NCBI GenBank assembly: GCA_903632075.3
Contig: CAHIKZ030001780.1
Coordinates: 1,032,501-1,096,500 of the forward strand
DNA from: Acanthosepion pharaonis
Taxonomy: Eukaryota > Mollusca > Cephalopoda > Sepiida > Sepiidae
Length of the DNA: 64,000 bases
Direction: 5' to 3'
A program made the translations under genes and the position numbers. The notes beneath the pieces are model-generated. The model had not been told where the DNA came from. It did no database searches and worked only from the letters and a program-made list of their open reading frames with translations. Of the stretch, positions 34,640-44,489 are shown piece by piece (within the stretch, counting starts at the first letter, position 1; every line of letters starts with the position of its first letter).

Positions 34640-34773
34640 TACTAAAGAGTAAATATATTTGATAAAATCGCCATTGGTTTGCAACTCTTCTGAACGGTCT
34701 CCTTGTTTATGTTGGTGAATGCTGCTATAATCCTTGCCTTCAGTTCATCTTTGGTTTTACAACGTTTTTTGTT

Positions 34774-34826
<53 letters not shown>

Positions 34827-35325
34827 TACGCCTCACACATAATAATCAAGCGGGTTGAAGTCTGGAGAGTTACGTAGTCAGATGTAAGGGGTGATGTGGT
34901 CGCAGTAATTGTTTGACAGCCAAGACATGTTTCTCCAGATTGTGTGACATGGTGCTGTTGTCTTGACCCAGGGTAACATTATCTCCTCCTCAAGGCACTT
35001 GATGAATTTGATGCCCTATGAGAAGATGAATGGGGGCATAACGTCGCCATCACTAGTAATCACTCTAAACCCCTTCGCAATCACCATTAGGCACATACAA
35101 CTCTTTCCTAATCTCCTGCACTCTCCTCAGATTGACACCCAAACACTCAGAAATGTTCGTATTGCAGATTCCAAGCAGTACAGCATACTGTTTACAAAAT
35201 TCTGGCGGGGTAAATTGTATCACGGGGCTCTTTTTCTTATAGATGGTTCCATACTGACCTTATTATACTGTGCAGTCGACAAAATCAACAACAAACGACG
35301 TGCATGCAAGAAATTATAAATATAA
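34640..35325 (-). pseudogene. Mariner-type transposase split by a (CT)n tract
   Basis: Minus-strand reading, from high to low coordinates: N-terminal FCKQYAVLLGICN and NLRRVQEIRKEL, then after frame changes TSDGDVMPPFIF, CLEEEIMLPWV, HNLEKHVL/NYCDHITPYI and SPDFNPLDYYV (last catalytic Asp region, about 34845-34875), then TNKKRCKTKDELKARIIAAF and NINKETVQKSCKPMA at the C-terminus (34665-34770). Between the DYYV block and TNKKR sits (CT)n at 34779-34823, which on the coding strand reads as (GA)n, that is Glu-Arg codons at the position of a natural VVERE segment. Several frameshifts and part of the catalytic core are missing. Confidence 0.85.
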
Positions 35326-35343
35326 AATGGAGACAATTTACCC

Positions 35344-35355
35344 ATCTCTCTCTCT

Positions 35356-35419
<64 letters not shown>

Positions 35420-35442
35420 ATATATATATATATATATATGCC
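35344..35442. repeat. (CT)n, (CTAT)n and (TA)n microsatellite
   Basis: About 60 bases of CT passing into TCTA and TA units. Confidence 0.98.
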
Positions 35443-35565
35443 AGTAAAGGTTCACCCCAATAAATCAGATTACGGGAATGTTATGATTTTAGGTAGTTCT
35501 CATTGGTCAGACACGCGTCACATGTATAAATGCAACAGATAATCTACATAATAAATGCTAATTAT

Positions 35566-35680
35566 CGTTGAACTTTTAAAAGGTAACCTTAAATATTAAT
35601 GCAATACTTAAATGCAGCGAAAATTATGAGTTCTTCTGAAGTTTATTGTTGCTTATTGCATCTACTCCTCCCTACCTATT
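35566..35680 (-). repeat. Unidentified 115-bp repeat U, inverted copy
   Basis: Reverse complement partner of 33307-33421, 2.1 kb away. Confidence 0.85.
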
Positions 35681-35708
35681 TACCTACCGAAGTGCTCTTT
35701 GAAGGAGT

Positions 35709-35746
35709 TAGCTTAAAGGCCACCCGATAGGGCGGCTTTTAAGCTA
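35709..35746. repeat. GC-rich hairpin next to (TA)n
   Basis: Arm TAGCTTAAAGGCCACCC (35709-35725) pairs with GGGCGGCTTTTAAGCTA (35730-35746), 15 of 17 Watson-Crick plus G-T, loop GATA. A TA tract follows at 35753-35770. Confidence 0.88.
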
Positions 35747-35770
35747 GTATATAATATATATATATATATA

Positions 35771-36529
35771 CATATAAAATGTGAGAAAGCACAAACAGCT
35801 GTATCATTTTTGGATAGGCATGTATCTAGCAAATATCAAAAATTAATTGCTAGCATATTTTAATTATAGATTTAATTAAAATTAGTATGAATTGGTTTGG
35901 AAGAAAATCCGTAGTGTTTTCCAGTGAATTTCTAATACAAGATTTAGACGTTTATACGTAGATTAATTCATACATGGATATACACTTTTCTTCTGTTACT
36001 TTTCGCTATCTTTCAGACAGTTTTATGATTCCATCCTCAAGTTTAATCTGGGATCTTTCTACGAGATGAACTGGTCAAAGTGATTGCAACAGACTTTCAG
36101 AAAACTGAATTCTTTCAATTAAAAAATTTTGTCCAGATTGAAATAATTGTTAATCTAGAAGTGTGTAACAGTGTATGTTGAAGGAGTTTCCAGCCAAACT
36201 GTATCAATGTATTTTCACAGAGATATCTGGCCTTGTCCTCATGGAAAACGGCATCCTTCCGATTGGACAATTCCAGACGATATTTCATCGATTGTTGCCG
36301 GTTCTCATCGGAAAAGTAATTGTCTGAATGCTACAACACGCAATACAAAATAACCTTTCAATCTCATCACGTAGGTAGCACAAATTTAAAACATAATTTA
36401 CTTATGAATTATATATATCATAATGCCTCTTTTTATACGTTTTAGGAGCAATAATACATTTTTTATTGCTCAAACGTTATTTTAAGTGGATACTCATATT
36501 TGAGTAGACGCTCTGTTTATTTATTAAAC
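35771..36529. other. AT-rich DNA, nothing recognised
   Basis: A 60-codon plus frame (36171-36353) has no motif I recognise. Confidence 0.4.
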
Positions 36530-37260
36530 AATAGGGAGGCCAAGCACCTTGAGTGACTATTGGTCCTTAAACTCAGCCCAGACCTCAAGTGGAACTCGTA
36601 CATACAATCCACCGCATACTGGGAAAATGGTCGGCTCTCTCTAACGATCCATTAAGTACCTGACTCCTTGTACTATCCTCTACCTTTGCAAGAGCCAGAT
36701 CAGGCCTAAAATGGAGTACTGTTGTCATATTTGGGCAAGAGTTACCTAGTCATCCCTTTCCAGTCTCAAAAGAGTCCAAAATCGTATCCGCCTCCTTGTG
36801 GGTAACAAATTATTTTCCATGCTGCAATCCGTCTCTCACAGACGAAACGTCACAAGGTTCTCACTGCTTTATCGCTACTTCCACGGAAAGTGCTCGGGCG
36901 AACTACATTCCTTCGCTCCACCATTTCTAACCTTCATGGCTAGGACCTGCCATGCTACGTGCATTTTAACGAACCAATGTCGTTCATTGATGAAAAATAA
37001 TTTCTACTCGAGCAGCTTCTTCCCATGAACCACTGTTCTGTGGAACCGACTTCCAAGAGGATATTTTTCCAGATCACTACAATCTTAATTTGTTCAAGTC
37101 TAAGGTTAACCGTTATCTTCCCTACATATAAGGATAAACTTTGCCTCTTACTCAGTAACCCTCTACTTTGAGTGTCTCCAGGGTGACCCTCACTGGGAAT
37201 TTGTAACATACTTTCTTGCCTGAGAAATTTCTTAGATGTATATAAGATATGGCCGGTCGT
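36530..37260 (+). pseudogene. Jockey/CR1-like LINE ORF2 C-terminus, second subfamily
   Basis: Plus-strand pieces: MEYCCHIWARV, SSLKRVQNRIRLLVGNKLF, VSHRRNVTRFSLLYRYFHG, KCSGELHSFAP, SLMKNNFYSSSFFP, LWNRLPRGYFS. Similar in layout to the main family but diverged. A distinct 3' UTR contains GGCCGGTCGTGATAAGCCCG (37231-37270), absent from the main family. Several stops. Confidence 0.88.
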
Positions 37261-37579
37261 GATAAGCCCGGCATTAAAAATCGTAAGAGACTTCCTTGCC
37301 TCTCAAAGACAATGATTTGTTCTTTCGAAATTGTTGTTTTTGATGAGTATTAGTATTACTCTTAGTCATTGTCTGCAACGAGGCTTTTGAAAATGCTTTT
37401 ACGAGGCGGTTGCTGTCATTAAATAACTCTTTCCATCATAAGCCAAGTGTTTTTTTTTTTGTTTACTTGTTTTTTGTGTCTTGATTATTTTTATTTATTT
37501 ATTTATTTTTGTTGTAAAATATATTCAACGATAACGATCAGGATATTTGAATTGTAAGATATTTCTATGGAGGTCTTCG

Positions 37580-38062
37580 CAGATAAGCATAAACGTTGCT
37601 CCGTTCAAATCCAAAGAATGATCAGCAATGTAATCGATCCTGACCTGGCATCTCGACTTCTGTCACTTTCTCACCGACGTGGCATGGTTTCCCTCTGTCT
37701 TTTCTACAAATCTTTTCATGGCAACTGCTCTGATGATGTGCTTTTTTACCGGGTTCCCTGACTACTAAATTGCCATCTAGGTCCTACATTTTACTGTTAA
37801 AATAGCTAAATTCAACTGCCACTTCTACTCAAACAGTTTCTTTTATCGCACTTCCCACCTATGTAACACCCTTCCATTTACTTGCTTCCCTGATAACTAC
37901 AATATTCAAAAATTTAAATGTATCAATCGCCATCTTCTGTCTTCTTGAATCCCGTTTATCTTTTCTCCTTTCTTCAATCCTCTTTATTCTCAATCTTCTC
38001 TTTCAGTTTCACTCCCATTAACCCCCTAGTTGCTTGGGGTGAAATGATTAAAAAAAAAACAT
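37580..38062 (+). pseudogene. Jockey/CR1-like LINE ORF2 C-terminus and 3' UTR
   Basis: Plus strand: IQRMISNVIDPDLASRLLSL, SHRRGMVSLCLFYKSFHGNC, then frameshifted tail, and the 3' UTR ending GCTTGGGGTGAAATGATT plus an A-run (38034-38062). The A-run marks a genuine 3' end. Confidence 0.9.
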
Positions 38063-38688
38063 AAGATGAATCAATTACTAGGTTTGCTGCTATGAAAAGA
38101 TCAAATCTCCCAATCAGAAGCCTTGCTGCTGGATGTAGTTTATCGTCATATAAAGGACGGGGTCCTGATCCCTTAGGTGAAGCCCACAGTTACTTCACAG
38201 TTGAAAACAACTCATCAGCCTCTACACTGGTAGATTACTCCTTTTTGGCGTTGATGCAAAATAGTCGCAAATATCAGCTTTTTTTTCAATTTGGTCCAAA
38301 TATAGATATAAACTATTGATTATGTTAAACACCGCCGTATGAACGATAGGTGATAACAGCAACAACAATAGGAGATTAGTACTGACTGTTCTAAAATATT
38401 AAATCGTCTACCAATTTTAAAAGACAACGATTTCTAATTCTTGAGGAGTCTTTTCAACATTGTCATTGCATCTTCATATATTGATAAGCATATAACGGAT
38501 ATTAAACAACTGTAAGCATCTAACGACTACTAAATTAAAAAAAAAAAACAATACATTACATTGCATTGAATACTAAATCCCTTTGTTTTCAGATAAGTGC
38601 AAAATATTGTCAACAACGACAAAAATATGTCCGATAAAAGTCAAATCGATTTCCCTGAAGAAAAGTTAACAAATTGTATGATTCATTT
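38063..38688. other. AT-rich DNA, nothing recognised
   Basis: The 75-codon plus frame at 38092-38319 has no recognisable motif. Confidence 0.4.
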
Positions 38689-38799
38689 ACATTATTTAGA
38701 TTGTTCGGGCTGTTGTCTTCATCTTTATTGCCATATTCACGACGTTTCGGCCGTTGTACGCTCCTGTCTTCTTCAAGTGATTGGAATTTCGAACTTAAG
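38689..38799 (-). repeat. S4 SINE tail
   Basis: On the minus strand: GTTCGAAATTCCAATCACTT, GGAGCGTACAACGGCCGAAA, CGTCGTGAATATGGCAATAA, ending in AATCTAAATAATG. Pairs in opposite orientation with the S4 head 180 bases away. Confidence 0.82.
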
Positions 38800-38978
38800 G
38801 AATCAGCACATATGCTAGGCCAAAAAATCTCCTAAGCCGGCCAAGCATAGAAATGAATACAATATGGGAACCAGTAATACGGAATTCAAGAATAACAAAA
38901 AAAATAAGCTCTGATAAAAAAAAGGGGACCGAGACATTTGGTTTATAAGTTCCAAAAATTCGTGTACTAAAATCCTCA

Positions 38979-39230
38979 AGGAGACTTGGCCCAGTGGATA
39001 AAAGCGTTGGTTGGCCAGTGACTTGATCCAAAGGTTGTCAGTTCAATACCTAACAAAAACTGTTGAGTTGAGTGAAAGGGAGATAATTGAGAAATCCGGA
39101 AGATACGTGGAACTAGAAAAATCTACCCCGGTGGACGAAATAAAGCGTTTAGTTCGAAATTCCAATCACCTGATGAAGGCCAAAGCGTAAAACGGTCTAA
39201 ACCGTAACTGGAGGTGGTGGCAACTGTCTG
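38979..39230 (+). repeat. tRNA-derived SINE family S4, head and body
   Basis: Starts GGAGACTTGGCCCAGTGGAT (A-box-like TGGCCCAGTGG) with a B-box-like GTCAGTTCAATACC at about 39037. Body: TTGAGTTGAGTGAAAGGGAG, ATCTACCCCGGTGGACGAAA, GTTCGAAATTCCAATCACCT and ACGGTCTAAACCGT. The head resembles a tRNA-Leu-like or Lys-like sequence; the exact source tRNA is not determined. Confidence 0.85.
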
Positions 39231-39508
39231 ATCACTGTAAGTAATTACAATACCTCATCTCTGAAATATAAGACAAATATTGTAAAATTCCTTTTGGTGC
39301 ATGAATCATGAATGGATCGAATATCTTGACTGGCAAACGAGCCTTTCTAAAACAAATAAGAAATGTTAATCTCTTAGGCTTCCGTAAAATGTCACATTTG
39401 TTTAAAAAAAAAAGTGACCTGGCTTATGTAAATATTTACATGATGAAGTCAAGAATTTCAGCGCAAGGTTAGAAACATTTTATTAACCCTAACCCTGCCA
39501 TATTCACA

Positions 39509-39622
39509 GTAGGCTTACGGCCACATCACGTTGAAACACCGGTTCCCGCAGGATCAGCGAAGTTAAACAACGTCGAGTCTGGTCAGTATCTAGATGGGTA
39601 ACTGTTTGAGAATACCAAATTT
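39509..39622 (+). repeat. 5S rRNA-derived sequence, nearly full length
   Basis: GTAGGCTTACGGCCACATCA, GTTGAAACACC, GGATCAGCGAAGTTAAACAA, CGTCGAGTCTGGTCAGTATC and TAGATGGGTAACTGTTTGAG follow the order of animal 5S rRNA, including the A-box and C-box regions of its internal promoter. Substitutions (for example AACTGTTTGAGAATACC where functional 5S has GACCGCCTGGGAATACC) and loss of the 3' end argue against a functional gene. It is a pseudogene or the head of a 5S-derived SINE; a run of AAATTTTCAAAATC follows. Confidence 0.88.
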
Positions 39623-39729
39623 TCAAAATCAATAAACTGAAAATGGTTGAAAATCCGTAGAAAATGAATGCGCAGCGTGCAAAATTCCAAGTAATTAATT
39701 TGCAAATAGAATGTCTAAAATCATTTTAT

Positions 39730-40035
39730 ATCATTTTTATAGAAGAACTGTGGCATCATAGACCCATCCTTGATATTTCTAAAATCGTATGTGAATACAG
39801 AATGCGTTTTGCAGTATACTGCTTGCGAGCAAAACAAGAACTCGGAGTAATCTACTGCTCTGGACACCTAGACATGGATTAAGACGGGCTGGTCGCCCAG
39901 CAACCACTTACGTTAACCAACTATGTTATGACACAGAATGCCCTCCTCATGACCTTCCGAACTTGATACAGGAACGTGATGGTTGTCATGATAGACCCGT
40001 GAATGTCCGAGCTTCGCTCGGCCGAATAAATATAT
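39730..40035 (+). pseudogene. LINE ORF2 C-terminus, another family
   Basis: Plus strand: EYRMRFAVYCLRAKQELG (to about 39846), then after frame changes AGRPATTYVNQLCYDTECPP, HDLPNLIQERDG and NVRASLGRINI. This RxRFAGHCxRxKQE ... GRPxxTYVxQL ... RxxWxxRVxxxRAS layout is typical of the last 100 residues of a LINE group found in many invertebrates. Contains stops. Confidence 0.82.
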
Positions 40036-41029
40036 GTTGTTGTATCTCAGGTTGTTGCTAAAAGACAAGTGTATTTTAACACATAATAAAACAACTTTTA
40101 TTCATTTACTGCCTGAGAACAACACGGATTGTTTGGATTTAAACCATGAGTTAGACGTACGTGTCAGCTTATCATCATGTTGACTTCAGAAGTGCCGAGT
40201 TCCAACTAGCGGACAAGGGACATAATTTCATTGTATTATGAGTATATAGCAAGTACGTAGCACCCTCTAACATATATAAAAACATTTTTATATAAACAAC
40301 CCAGGGTGATGAACAAAAGAATGGAGCTACTTAACGAAAAATCAATTTCTTTAAGTTTCCGATTTCGAGATAGGCGTATCGGTATGGAAATTGACACCGG
40401 AAAGTCAAATCCAAATCTTGGCATCGTCTGTTGCATATACATTCTGTGCTCTATGAATTCCAAATCATGGAGAAAGCAACAATAACATGCCACTGTCTTT
40501 CGTACGAAGTAGTGGCAATTTATAAATAATAAAGTAATGCAACCTGAAGAGAACCAATATTGCCTGTATTGAGTGACATTTTAAAACATGTTCAAATGTT
40601 GGTACTTGTGGTCATTCAGGACTCAGGTACTAGTTGTCTCATTCACATTGATACACAGTACATTGGGACTTACTGGTCCGAATAGATGATGATGATGCTG
40701 AAACCAGGGCATGCAAAAGTTATCACCTACTACTAATTCCACCGATAAACTCATTTATCGGTTATTAAGACAGGTATCCAAATTTCTAATGTCAAATTGA
40801 CCAAACACAGGTCGCCAAAAACCTTCAATATGGCTTTTAATGTGGTTTATTTAAATTTAATCTTGGAAAGAGTAAGGTCGGAGAAGTGGGAGGTTATATC
40901 GAAATGTCACAAAGAATATGTCGATACATCGTTAATGGCATAGTAACCGTTCCCATTTAAGGAAACATACGGCATCCAGCAGCAGTCGTGGCCATCGAAC
41001 TGGGATCAAAATGTATTATCTATTCTCCT
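40036..41029. other. AT-rich DNA, nothing recognised
   Basis: AAGGAAACATACGGCATCCAGC near 40959 is a partial third match to the repeat at 19.2 and 41.1 kb. Otherwise nothing. Confidence 0.4.
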
Positions 41030-41170
41030 CAGTTCTAATGACAATGGTAATATTGACTGTTTCCTTATAAGGAAACATTCGGCAATCATTGAGCGAACAG
41101 TCAGTCCTTCTATTGGTTGAAATTTATAAAATCTTTCTTTTAAAACAATTGTTCAATAAAATAGCTTTTT
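41030..41170 (+). repeat. Unidentified interspersed repeat, partner at 19.16-19.28 kb
   Basis: AAGGAAACATTCGGCAATCA, TTGAGCGAACAG, TTTATAAAATCTTTCTTTTAAAA in the same order as in the other copy. Preceded by GTTTCCTTATAAGGAAAC, a short palindrome (41059-41076). Confidence 0.65.
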
Positions 41171-41589
41171 CTGGTCCATTAACTGTTAATGATCTTTCCA
41201 GTCTTGATGGAGATTTCCTTTCTTGCTATTTGTTTGAGGTCGTGTGGAATGTCAGCATCTTGATTATGCCAGTATTCGAGTTACATGCGCTACTCATTTT
41301 AGTTGTTGCTGCTGTTGAACGTCCTCAAGTGATGTATAGTTTTTGTATGTGATCCTGTAGCGCCAGTCCACGAGAAGGATGGTCCAGGCTGAAACTGACA
41401 CGCTTCACTCGCTCGAAGCCGTTTTAATCAATCTGAGAAAGCGGTTGTATACAGGTAACAATTTAGATATATTTCCGAACGAGTTTGGAGACATGTATGG
41501 CAACCATATGAAAGTCTCGGTCTGACGAGACTATTTAAGAACTGAAATTATGACACGTGTTTTAGGCTAATGATTTGGTTTTCTAACAG

Positions 41590-41930
41590 TTTGCGGTATT
41601 AGGCGAAACTACCTCTAACACAGCCTATTGTATGTTCCATTTCCTTGCCTCCTATACTAAATTTGTTATAATTGATCCATACACCGAGATATTTGAAGTG
41701 TTCAGTATTTATTAATTCCACATCCTGAATTTTATGAAAGGTTCAGGGTATGTATCATCGTTGCTTTCATTTCAATTCCAGACCATCGTGTTAGTTTTGG
41801 AAAGGTTTATCTTCCTACTTTTTGGAATATTTGGTAAAGCTTGCTAATGTTTTCTTCAAGATCATTCTTGTCCCAGCTATAAATGCCTATATAATCAGCA
41901 TAGCATCCATCATATTAGGCACACTGAACT
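41590..41930 (-). pseudogene. LINE reverse transcriptase fragment
   Basis: Minus strand: CYADYIGIYSWDKNDLEENI (about 41910-41850), where the catalytic YADD has become YADY, then SKLYQIFQKVG, and after frame changes DVELINTEHFKYLGVWINYN and GGKEMEHTIG. The YADD-to-KYLGVW spacing is that of the RT palm and thumb. Family differs from the jockey/CR1-like copies. The catalytic Asp change and frameshifts make it dead. Confidence 0.85.
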
Positions 41931-42904
41931 TGGGAGGAGAAGCAGGAACGTCATTTTCTATTAGTAGTTTCATTTATGACATGGTATGGAATGCTTGAGT
42001 GACTAATGCCTATCTCTCCACATATCCATTTTGGATAGAAATAAAAAGAGTGGTAGACATTCAAAATTAGACAAATGAATTCAAAGGGAGATAAATGGCA
42101 TAAAACAAACCAAAATTTAATGGTTTGTCAAGTAATGGACGAAACAAGAAGGGTATGGCGTTGACATAATCTTTGGCAAAAAAAGCTATCCATAACAAGA
42201 CAAAACGACCTTATATTCACTTTTAATAATGCTAAATATTTAATGCTGCTTTTCCTGTAGTCATTCAACGTCTGTGAGCCTCGATTTCCAGCATCCCCAT
42301 CTGTATCTGCCTCACACTGGATCAATAGGATTGCGACAATTTGTACTGCAGTGCTGAATTTTAATAGACACTATTCCTGAAAGTACAAGAGGGCACTGAA
42401 ATGTTCTCGGCCTGGACCCCACCTCTAAAACTTGGCCAAGTGACCAAGCGTCAGAATTGATTTGACTGGCTTCTGGTCGGCTGCGAACTTTTCAGCAACT
42501 CCTCCTTTATTGTTATATGCGTTTAAAACTTCCGTATAATTTTTTTTTTGAGCTTGTTTATTACTTTGTTTTGCCCGACATTCAACTCGAAATTGCATCT
42601 TCATTCTAATTTTATTTTTTTTATCAGAAATTAAAAGAATAAAAAGATTATTTTATACAATTGCCATGATTTCTTGGGAATGATAGTGGAGTATTTTTCC
42701 TTTGCCTTCTTCATAGCTTTTAATTCAGTGGCGGCTTGAAGGCCCGATCTACCCTGCTATTTAACCCATAGATAAGAAAGTGACCTTTGCCTTTTCTCAA
42801 GGACCATTAGTATGAAAAGGAACTCAAATAAGGCCGGAGTTTGAACCCTGGTTGCTACTTCCACTTTTCGCGTCGATAGCCATTACCCACCCATCTACAT
42901 ATTC
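41931..42904. other. AT-rich DNA; possible SINE remnant at its end
   Basis: GGAGTTTGAACCCTGG at 42835-42850 resembles a tRNA B box, but no A box could be placed with confidence. Nothing else recognised. Confidence 0.3.
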
Positions 42905-42965
42905 TTCTATGTGCCGTGTCATGGTTCTCCACAACTTCCTATCTCTCGTTACTACCTTTTTTCAA
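42905..42965 (-). mobile_element. RTE-like LINE, extreme 3' coding end
   Basis: Minus strand reads LWRTMTRHIEE, the terminal peptide seen in the other RTE-like tails. Abuts a LINE of the opposite orientation. Confidence 0.55.
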
Positions 42966-42999
42966 TCCCCGTGTGGCAACATTCGTTCACACAATATTT

Positions 43000-43340
43000 A
43001 CAAGAGTCACAGCAGACCGAAAATAGAGTATTGCTGCCATACCTGACCTGGAGCTGCACAGTCTTCACTTGTTAGTCTTGATAGAGTTCAAAGGGCGTAT
43101 TGCTGGGTGCCATCTTTTCCCACAGACGAAACCTTTTGAAAAGCTCTGCACAGTCTTCAAACTGGGGTTAGTCTTGATAGAGTTCCATTAAAGGTAAGCG
43201 ATATCTTCTCCCAAGAACTGCTGCTTTGGCCTTCTGGGATGTTTTTCCAATTACAAACAAAGAATTATTTTCATCTTTCATATATGAACTTACCTTACCT
43301 TTTCTTACACAGACACAGAAACTTGAGTGGTGGGTCTTTT
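43000..43340 (+). pseudogene. LINE ORF2 C-terminus, second jockey/CR1-like subfamily
   Basis: Plus strand: SRPKIEYCCHTWPGAAQSSL, VSLDRVQRA, then decayed. TCTTGATAGAGTTC appears twice (43076 and 43169), suggesting a small duplication. Similar to the copy at 36.5 kb. Confidence 0.75.
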
Positions 43341-44046
43341 TGGACCTCGTTCGTTTCCTTCCTTTATCTTAATTCATGATATGTGAAAAGTAGGTGCTCT
43401 GATTCGAAGTGCTTTACATTCTTACGTTCCCACCGCTCCTCTGATCCTTTTAGGAAAACTTTGGGGCCTCCATGCCGCATAACATTATGAATCATCTTCA
43501 TGCCATGTATTCCGATTAGTAAGGAGTAAGTTCTATTGGATATCTTGAGGCTGAACTCTTCACTACACTTATCTTGGGATGTTTTTTGTTAATCGGAAAT
43601 ACAGGGACATAGACCATTGAACTCGTTGTCAATTTCCTCATTTAATCCAACTTGAGTGGTTTTTTTTTGTTTTGATGGAAAAACTCATCCGTCGTCAATC
43701 AAGAAGAGCTCCTTGCTCATTAAGTGTCCAAGAATTTAAAAACATTGACAATTTTCTGATTCTGAGTATAACATACAAATTACCACTAACTAGCACATTC
43801 TCTCTTAATCTAAGTGAGGAAATAATCTCATTTGTTTCTAACGATTTTTATGATTTTTATTTTATTTTCTTTAAAACGCATCTTTCTCTTCGGGTTTCTC
43901 GTATTTTCCAAAAACATCTGGTTCTTTAAATTGACAGTCAAAATCCATCGATCCCTTAGAATGATAGATTATAAATATTATTTTCAACAATGGAAATATA
44001 TATATTTATATCTTCAAATCGGATGAATAATCATGAAAGGGGAGGC
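43341..44046. other. AT-rich DNA, nothing recognised
   Basis: The 85-codon plus frame at 43672-43929 has no motif I recognise. Confidence 0.4.
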
Positions 44047-44489
44047 AATCCAGGTTGAAGTTCCCCAAAACAAACTAAATATCAAAACAAAGCAAAAAAT
44101 AAACATAACTGATGTTAAGGTTAGGACCCGTCCAAAACCCTTCTGAAAAGAGAAGCCACTGTATTCTGCCCTTGGACAAAATCAAGACACTCTCTCGCTA
44201 AGGGAGAGGGAAAAGAGAAAATATAGACGGGCATGGGGAATCAATAAAGCTGACCCAGTCGAGATGAAAGGGAGACAAAACAAACTGGGGAGGTTGGGAA
44301 TCTCAACTTGGATCATAACCAAAGATGTAGCCGGGAGCAGGCCAGGAACAACACTTACATTAACTAGGTACACAAAAGTTTGTCTAGCCTAACCAGGGGA
44401 GGGCTCCACAGGAAACCACCCCGATGTGATATAGGTTGACCTAAAAGAAAAAATCAAGGCTAGCCCCGTTCACACGAACCAAGAAACCA

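Noticed and set aside
35709..35746. GC-rich hairpin as a transcription terminator
   Set aside because: The window is eukaryotic, there is no upstream gene, and a TA tract rather than a T-run follows.
39509..39622. Functional 5S rRNA gene
   Set aside because: Several changes at conserved 5S positions and no proper 3' end or terminator.
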